Virus record (IMG/VR): IMGVR_UViG_3300023223_000229
Span: 1 to 41,458 of that record
Source: a virus
Direction: 5' to 3' (one strand)
DNA: 41,458 bases
The position numbers were made by a program, and so were the translations under genes. Shown here one piece after another: positions 37,884-41,458 of the stretch. Under the pieces are notes generated by a model. The model worked only from the letters and a program-made list of their open reading frames with translations. It was not told where the DNA came from and ran no database searches. Position 1 is the stretch's first letter; each line of letters opens with the position of its first letter.

Positions 37884-38086
37884 TATGCTTTCTCAATTGT
37901 CATGTTTTCTAAATTATCATCAGTCCATACAACTTCTGTGTGTTCGTTATCTGGAGTCCTGTGCTTTCTTGCGTACTCAATAAATACAGGAAGTTCTTCT
38001 AAAAATCTTTCTATTCTATTCTTTGGTATTAAATCTATAATGTCATTTATTGTTTCTGCTCTTAATGTGTATTCTTTTGCCATCAT
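37883..38086 (-). CDS. Small hypothetical protein
   Basis: A 66-67-residue protein starting with two adjacent ATGs after GAAGGG; either start is possible. Sequence: INDIIDLIPKNRIERFLEELPVFIEYARK helical, then acidic. No family recognised. Overlaps neighbours at both ends. Confidence 0.6.
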   Translation of the reverse strand: MMAKEYTLRAETINDIIDLIPKNRIERFLEELPVFIEYARKHRTPDNEHTEVVWTDDNLENMTIEKA

Positions 38087-38418
38087 TCACCCTTCATTAA
38101 TTGATCTATATAATCATCTTCACAAGTTCCAAATAGATTACCACTCTTATTCTGCTTAAATGCTTTTATCGTATCCATTGGCTTGTCACTTACTAGCTCC
38201 ACGAAGCCTACAATCTTGTGATAGTTTCTCTTTTTTGTTTCCGTGTCAAAGAATCTAATGTCTTCAATTACATTTAGAATCTCTTTTGGCTTTAACTTAC
38301 ATTGCCCTAGTTCTATCAATGCATTCCTAAATAAGAAATAATCATCTTCAAATAATCCGAGCATGAAAAAATAAAGCTGCTGTTCTTCTGTTACTTTTCT
38401 AGTATCTATAAACTGCAA
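38083..38418 (-). CDS. Hypothetical early protein
   Basis: A 111-residue protein starting at TTG after AAAGGATTCTTT, overlapping the HTH-like gene above it. Mostly helical with LKPKEILNVIEDIRFFDTETKKRNYHKIVGF. No family recognised. Confidence 0.6.
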   Translation of the reverse strand: MQFIDTRKVTEEQQLYFFMLGLFEDDYFLFRNALIELGQCKLKPKEILNVIEDIRFFDTETKKRNYHKIVGFVELVSDKPMDTIKAFKQNKSGNLFGTCEDDYIDQLMKGE

Positions 38419-38567
38419 AAAGAATCCTTTAGTTTGTAACCAAGCAAAGACTCTCTCATTAGCTCGATAGCTCTAGGATGCTTCTTCTTTAATCTATAAA
38501 AGACTTGAATATCCATGTTTATATATTTAGCTAATTCTTCATTTGTTACTTTTATTTCGATTTTCAT
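38406..38567 (-). CDS. Small HTH-like DNA-binding protein
   Basis: A 53-residue protein: VTNEELAKYINMDIQVFYRLKKKHPRAI has the pattern of a short helix-turn-helix (helix 2 ELAKYI, turn, recognition helix QVFYRLKKK). Its own extended -10 lies at 38573-38581, nearly at the ATG, so a leaderless or very short leader is possible. A regulator of the downstream late genes is an inference. Confidence 0.5.
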   Translation of the reverse strand: MKIEIKVTNEELAKYINMDIQVFYRLKKKHPRAIELMRESLLGYKLKDSFCSL

Positions 38568-38572
38568 AGTAT

Positions 38573-38581
38573 ATTATATCA
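38573..38581 (-). promoter_or_regulatory. Leftward promoter (TGATATAAT) before the HTH-like gene
   Basis: A perfect extended -10 only 6 bp from the ATG of the HTH-like gene; the transcript would be leaderless for that gene or serve the genes below. Confidence 0.5.
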
Positions 38582-38619
38582 TATATAAATCAAAAGCAAC
38601 CTTATTTACGTTAAATTTT

Positions 38620-39039
38620 TTAATATGTTGTTTGCATATATCCGTTATGAATTCCTATTATCTTTAATCTTGGATTCATTTTGTAAGCCATTCCATCAGT
38701 TCTCAACTCTTTATCTAAGAGTACTGCATGAAATTTAAAATCTTCATATATACAAATATGTGGCATTGCCTTAACGTTGTCATGTGGACTATACTTCACT
38801 ATATCCCCACCTTTTCCACTCTCGCTCAAACTTGCAAAGATTGGCTTATCGTTGCTGTCTTTCATGTCTGGGAAGTTTATTGCAAGGGTTGTAATGTCAA
38901 TTTTAGAACCATACGCTCCACAAGCATTAGGTATAAAACCTCCAATAGTATGACCTCCGTGTAAATCTCTGGAATAAAATCCCTGAATATAATCTTCACT
39001 GCCAGTCTTCTTTGCTCTATAAATTGGTATATTATTCAT
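38620..39039 (-). CDS. YopX-like protein
   Basis: A 139-residue protein with the YopX pattern: an N-terminal IYRAKKTGSEDYIQGFY, a central GSKIDITTLAINFPDMKDSNDKPIFA, and a C-terminal LKIIGIHNGY. Second YopX-like copy after that at 24986. Unknown function. Coupled to the upstream gene by ATGA. Confidence 0.6.
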   Translation of the reverse strand: MNNIPIYRAKKTGSEDYIQGFYSRDLHGGHTIGGFIPNACGAYGSKIDITTLAINFPDMKDSNDKPIFASLSESGKGGDIVKYSPHDNVKAMPHICIYEDFKFHAVLLDKELRTDGMAYKMNPRLKIIGIHNGYMQTTY

Positions 39040-39533
39040 TTCTTATCCTTAATTTTTGTTTGTTTCACTAAATACGATTCGACTCGCTTCCATCTTTTAA
39101 TCCAAAGTTCAGCACTTAATATGTATTTCATGCTGTACCCTGTCTTTAACTTATCGTTTGCCCTGTTTATCATAAACTCTATTTCATTAAGACTTATCAT
39201 AGAACAAGACTTATTTGCCTTAACTCCGTCTATCCTTGTAAACTTTGCACGACCTCTTGGCAGTGTTCTTTTTAATGAGCTAAACGTAGTACAGATATTC
39301 ATTCTCTCAATTGTAATAAAAACATCTCTTGCAAAAACTAATGTGTCTTTGTCTTGGTCTGTCTCAGTCACGTTTCTACTTGCTGGATTCTTTAGATACT
39401 CAATATTAGACAGTTTTCTTTTTTCTTTTGTCTTAATACTAGCTTTATATCCACTGTTTCTACTACAACATACGGAAGAACAAAACTTTTTCCCGCTTGT
39501 TTCTTTGTTGCATTTTATATATTCACAAGTCAT
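39036..39533 (-). CDS. Zinc-finger-like phage protein
   Basis: A 165-residue protein. Residues 3-23 hold CEYIKCNKETSGKKFCSSVC, a pattern like MYND/HNH-type zinc clusters. The C-terminal half is helical and basic with MISLNEIEFMINRANDK. Function unknown. Good site AAGGATGAAAG. Confidence 0.58.
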   Translation of the reverse strand: MTCEYIKCNKETSGKKFCSSVCCSRNSGYKASIKTKEKRKLSNIEYLKNPASRNVTETDQDKDTLVFARDVFITIERMNICTTFSSLKRTLPRGRAKFTRIDGVKANKSCSMISLNEIEFMINRANDKLKTGYSMKYILSAELWIKRWKRVESYLVKQTKIKDKK

Positions 39534-39620
39534 CTTTCATCCTTAATCTTGAATTACTTAATAATATCTACCTTCTTTCTAAATGTAAAGAAAAAAGATA
39601 GATACTGTAAATAATTTTAT

Positions 39621-39761
39621 TTACGTGTTACGTTTGGTTACTCCTTCTTGCAACTCCATAAAAATAGTGTTTCTTTTACATTTAGGACACGTTCCGCATA
39701 TATCCCCGTCATGCTCCCCATCCTCTAAGTATTTTAAATCAAACTTATAAGAACAAGCCAT
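39621..39761 (-). CDS. 46-residue zinc-ribbon-like protein
   Basis: An acidic N-terminal half followed by CGTCPKCKR, a zinc-ribbon half-site (C-x2-C, then C-x2-C needed; only one extra Cys at residue 3). No strong ribosome site. Immediately downstream of SSB. Confidence 0.45.
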   Translation of the reverse strand: MACSYKFDLKYLEDGEHDGDICGTCPKCKRNTIFMELQEGVTKRNT

Positions 39762-39770
39762 GCACTCTAT

Positions 39771-40235
39771 TCAGAAGGGAATCTCGTCTTCATCTATGTT
39801 AATCTCTGGGATTGTTGTTTGTCTAATGCCTTGTTGATTTACACATTCTCCACCGCCTTGTGGTGCGTTTTGCATATTTTGTTGCCGTGGTGCTTGGCTT
39901 TGTGGATTATCTGACTTTCTATCAATAAAACTAAATGACTTTAAACTAATAACTACTTTATCTCTCTTAGTTCCGTCTTGGGCATCCCATCTCTCTTGGT
40001 TAAGCTCTCCCATGATTCCAATTCGTGAGCCCTTCTTGAAAAAGTTATTTAGCGTTTCCGCTTGTTTTCCAAATACAGATACATTAAAAAATGATACCTT
40101 TTCAACTTTCACACCTTCTTTATTTTTGTAGTCTTGATTAACTGCGATACTGAAATTTCCTAAACATTGTCCGCTTGGAAGATATTTTAATTCTATATCT
40201 CTTGTCATTGTTCCTATAATATTAATACTGTTCAT
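39771..40235 (-). CDS. ssb: Single-stranded DNA-binding protein
   Basis: A 154-residue OB-fold SSB: MNSINIIGTMTRDIELKYLPSGQ, FSIAVNQDYKNKEG, FFNVSVFGKQAETLNNFFKKGS and a Gln/Asn-rich linker ending in the acidic tip DEDEIPF that binds partner proteins. Preceded by AAAAGGAATAAA. Serves replication and recombination. Confidence 0.92.
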   Translation of the reverse strand: MNSINIIGTMTRDIELKYLPSGQCLGNFSIAVNQDYKNKEGVKVEKVSFFNVSVFGKQAETLNNFFKKGSRIGIMGELNQERWDAQDGTKRDKVVISLKSFSFIDRKSDNPQSQAPRQQNMQNAPQGGGECVNQQGIRQTTIPEINIDEDEIPF

Positions 40236-40367
40236 TTTATTCCTTTTCTTTAAGTCTTTTCTTAACTCATTAGCCCCTCAATCTAGGGGCGCATCTCGGT
40301 TTTGATAAATTTTACTTTAAGTCTTATTTAAAGTCTTTTGCACCCTTTAAAATCTCCCTTATAAATG
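40236..40367 (-). promoter_or_regulatory. Leader region of SSB with hairpin and AAAGTC motifs
   Basis: This 132-bp gap has no gene. GCCCCT (40273-40278) and AGGGGC (40285-40290) form a hairpin with a CAATCT loop. The motif (T)TTAA(A)GTCTT occurs three times (about 40250, 40313 and 40327). These resemble the candidate operator region at 2053-2106. Confidence 0.35.
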
Positions 40368-40886
40368 TTATATATCACCACTACTTCCAAAGCCACCATT
40401 TCTTACAACATCTGTATCAATTCTAAACATAGACGACTTATGTTCTAGTAGTGTTATCTGTGCGATTCTGTCACCTGCGAATATTTTTAATTGACTATTT
40501 TTAAACCCCTCTTCTATATTAAAATCTCTTGCATCTGTTGGATTATTTAAAACTATTCCAATCTCTCCCGTATAATCCATGTCAATAATTCCTACACTTG
40601 GCATAATCAATCCAGTCTTTAACGCTAAAGAACTTCTTGGCATTAATTGAAGATAATGCTTACTTATGAATTTCTCTAGTCTATCTCTCCATGCTTCTGG
40701 ATATTTACCATTACTATTATGAAACAATGTACGGGTTAACATATCCATATCAAGACAAACACCTAAAGAAACTAATTTTGTTTCTCCTGCGCCTATTACA
40801 ACATCTTCACGTGCATACAAATCTACACAAGCAGAATACTTTGATCCTCTTGTTGGCAACTTTCCATCTTTTACTTTTTTAAACAT
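40368..40886 (-). CDS. dut: dUTPase
   Basis: A 172-residue trimeric-type dUTP diphosphatase. Motifs: SACVDLYA (about 18-25), PRSSLALKTGL, GIIDMDYTGEIGIVLNN, GDRIAQI and the C-terminal NGGFGSSG arm (163-170). About 25 residues longer than the usual core; an insertion of uncertain role lies between residues 45 and 80. Keeps dUTP low for phage DNA synthesis. Confidence 0.92.
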   Translation of the reverse strand: MFKKVKDGKLPTRGSKYSACVDLYAREDVVIGAGETKLVSLGVCLDMDMLTRTLFHNSNGKYPEAWRDRLEKFISKHYLQLMPRSSLALKTGLIMPSVGIIDMDYTGEIGIVLNNPTDARDFNIEEGFKNSQLKIFAGDRIAQITLLEHKSSMFRIDTDVVRNGGFGSSGDI

Positions 40887-40895
40887 ATTAATCCT

Positions 40896-41120
40896 TTAAG
40901 CGTGTATTGGTGTAAATTTTTCTAATATCTCAACTTCTTTAACTGGTTCAACTTCTTCATGCTCTAAGTTCTCAATTGTTCTTAAAGCTTTGAAGTAGTT
41001 CTTTTCAGTAGACTTTAACCTTGAAACTTCTGCTTCACTTTTCAAAAGCTCTGATTTAACAAACGCTAATTGACGTGTCATATCAATCAAGGCACTTTCT
41101 AGCTTATTGATTTTATTCAT
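40896..41120 (-). CDS. Coiled-coil protein
   Basis: A 74-residue acidic coiled coil (KLESALIDMTRQLAFVKSELLKSEAEV) with a C-terminal Glu/Pro-rich tail. ATGA overlap with the micro-ORF above. No family recognised. Confidence 0.6.
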   Translation of the reverse strand: MNKINKLESALIDMTRQLAFVKSELLKSEAEVSRLKSTEKNYFKALRTIENLEHEEVEPVKEVEILEKFTPIHA

Positions 41121-41194
41121 AGCTTGGTTCTTGCATAATATGCGAATGCTGAAATTACTACAAACATAAGAACAGCTTGATGTTCTGGACTCAT
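41117..41194 (-). CDS. 25-residue single-helix membrane micro-protein
   Basis: ATG at 41194 after AAGGAG. One hydrophobic segment (residues 7-20, VLMFVVISAFAYYA) and a basic end. The ATGA overlap with the next gene supports translation. Confidence 0.5.
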   Translation of the reverse strand: MSPEHQAVLMFVVISAFAYYARTKL

Positions 41195-41195
41195 T

Positions 41196-41378
41196 CTATA
41201 CTCCTTCACTTAGTATTTGTGTTTCCATATCTAAGATAACCATCTCTAATATTTGAATGGAAATATCAGCCTTGCTTCCAGGTTCTCTTTTGCTTGTCAT
41301 TTTTAACGTTGCAACTTCTGCTATATACTTATCCCTTAAATTGTTAGCAGCTATAAATTCTTTTGAAATATCTTTCAT
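41196..41378 (-). CDS. Small early protein at the right edge
   Basis: A 60-residue protein. The start at 41378 follows AAAAGGATGAAC; a longer frame opens at 41399. Helical, mixed charge, with IAANNLRDKYIAEVATLK. No family recognised. It is the rightmost gene and the first after the promoter at 41400. Confidence 0.58.
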   Translation of the reverse strand: MKDISKEFIAANNLRDKYIAEVATLKMTSKREPGSKADISIQILEMVILDMETQILSEGV

Positions 41379-41399
41379 GTTCATCCTTTTCATATACAC

Positions 41400-41431
41400 A
41401 TTATAAACTATTAGAATCTATATGTAAAGAC
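41400..41431 (-). promoter_or_regulatory. Leftward promoter with -35 and -10
   Basis: Minus strand: TTTACA, a 17-bp spacer, then TATAAT at 41405-41400. This is the only clear -35/-10 pair seen. A TTAAAGTCTT motif overlaps the -35. Confidence 0.6.
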
Positions 41432-41458
41432 TTTAACCGTCTAAACGTAATGAATTAA

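Noticed and set aside
41439-41458. Inverted repeat AATGAA/TTCATT across the joined window ends
   Set aside because: Only 6 bp in AT-rich DNA and dependent on the assumption that the ends join. Expected by chance.

Overview
The window looks like the complete or nearly complete genome of a small contractile-tailed phage (Caudoviricetes, myovirus morphology). The DNA is strongly AT-rich. Ribosome binding sites are mostly AAAGGATGA-like, genes are tightly packed with ATGA/TAATG overlaps, and promoters carry an extended -10 (TGnTATAAT) with little or no -35. That promoter style is known from Campylobacterota (Arcobacter/Sulfurimonas/Campylobacter relatives), so such a host is my inference; nothing here proves it. 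No integrase, excisionase or CI-type repressor was found. The leftward early operon runs off the left edge and leftward early genes enter at the right edge, as expected of a circularly permuted genome cut at an arbitrary point.

Layout. (1) 1-2010, leftward: recombination block (RHH regulator candidate, small acidic protein, ERF annealing protein, YqaJ exonuclease, NinB-like protein). (2) 2011-2148: divergent control region with an inverted repeat and a repeated TCTTTAA motif. (3) 2149-7044, rightward: two small genes, a structured leader RNA, a short membrane ORF overlapping a replication initiator that carries three perfect 21-bp-spaced iterons, a DnaB-N-like protein, a methyltransferase-like protein, a RepA-like helicase and NinG. 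(4) 7147-7282: an isolated tiny transcription unit (promoter, 16-codon ORF, terminator). (5) 7281-36711, leftward late region, read from the right: TerL, portal, Mu-F-like minor head protein, four head-fibre or decoration candidates, protease/scaffold, cement protein, capsid, connectors, sheath, HNH insertion, tube, frameshifted chaperone pair, tape measure, baseplate, tail fibre, lysis cassette (holin, overlapping spanins, M15 peptidase). (6) 36701-41399, leftward: TerS and above it small genes, a tRNA-like element, SSB and dUTPase.

Five rightward cassettes interrupt the leftward late region (14.6, 17.6, 22.3, 24.3 and 32.1 kb). Each starts at a near-identical divergent promoter module and ends at a convergent hairpin, usually with a TTAA-containing loop. 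They carry a NYN-type nuclease, a methyltransferase-like protein, a YopX-like protein, micro-proteins and unknowns. They look like a set of morons sharing exchangeable flanks.

How it may work together: the replication leader plus iterons control initiation; DnaB-N-like protein, RepA-like helicase and SSB build the fork; ERF, exonuclease, NinB-like protein and NinG handle recombination; dUTPase and the methyltransferases manage nucleotides and DNA marking; late leftward promoters express the virion and lysis genes. The most unusual feature is the replication leader (2826-3291). It has mutually competing or pseudoknot-forming 11-12 bp stems, a short ORF overlapping the initiator, and signals for an antisense transcript, a design reminiscent of plasmid copy-number control.
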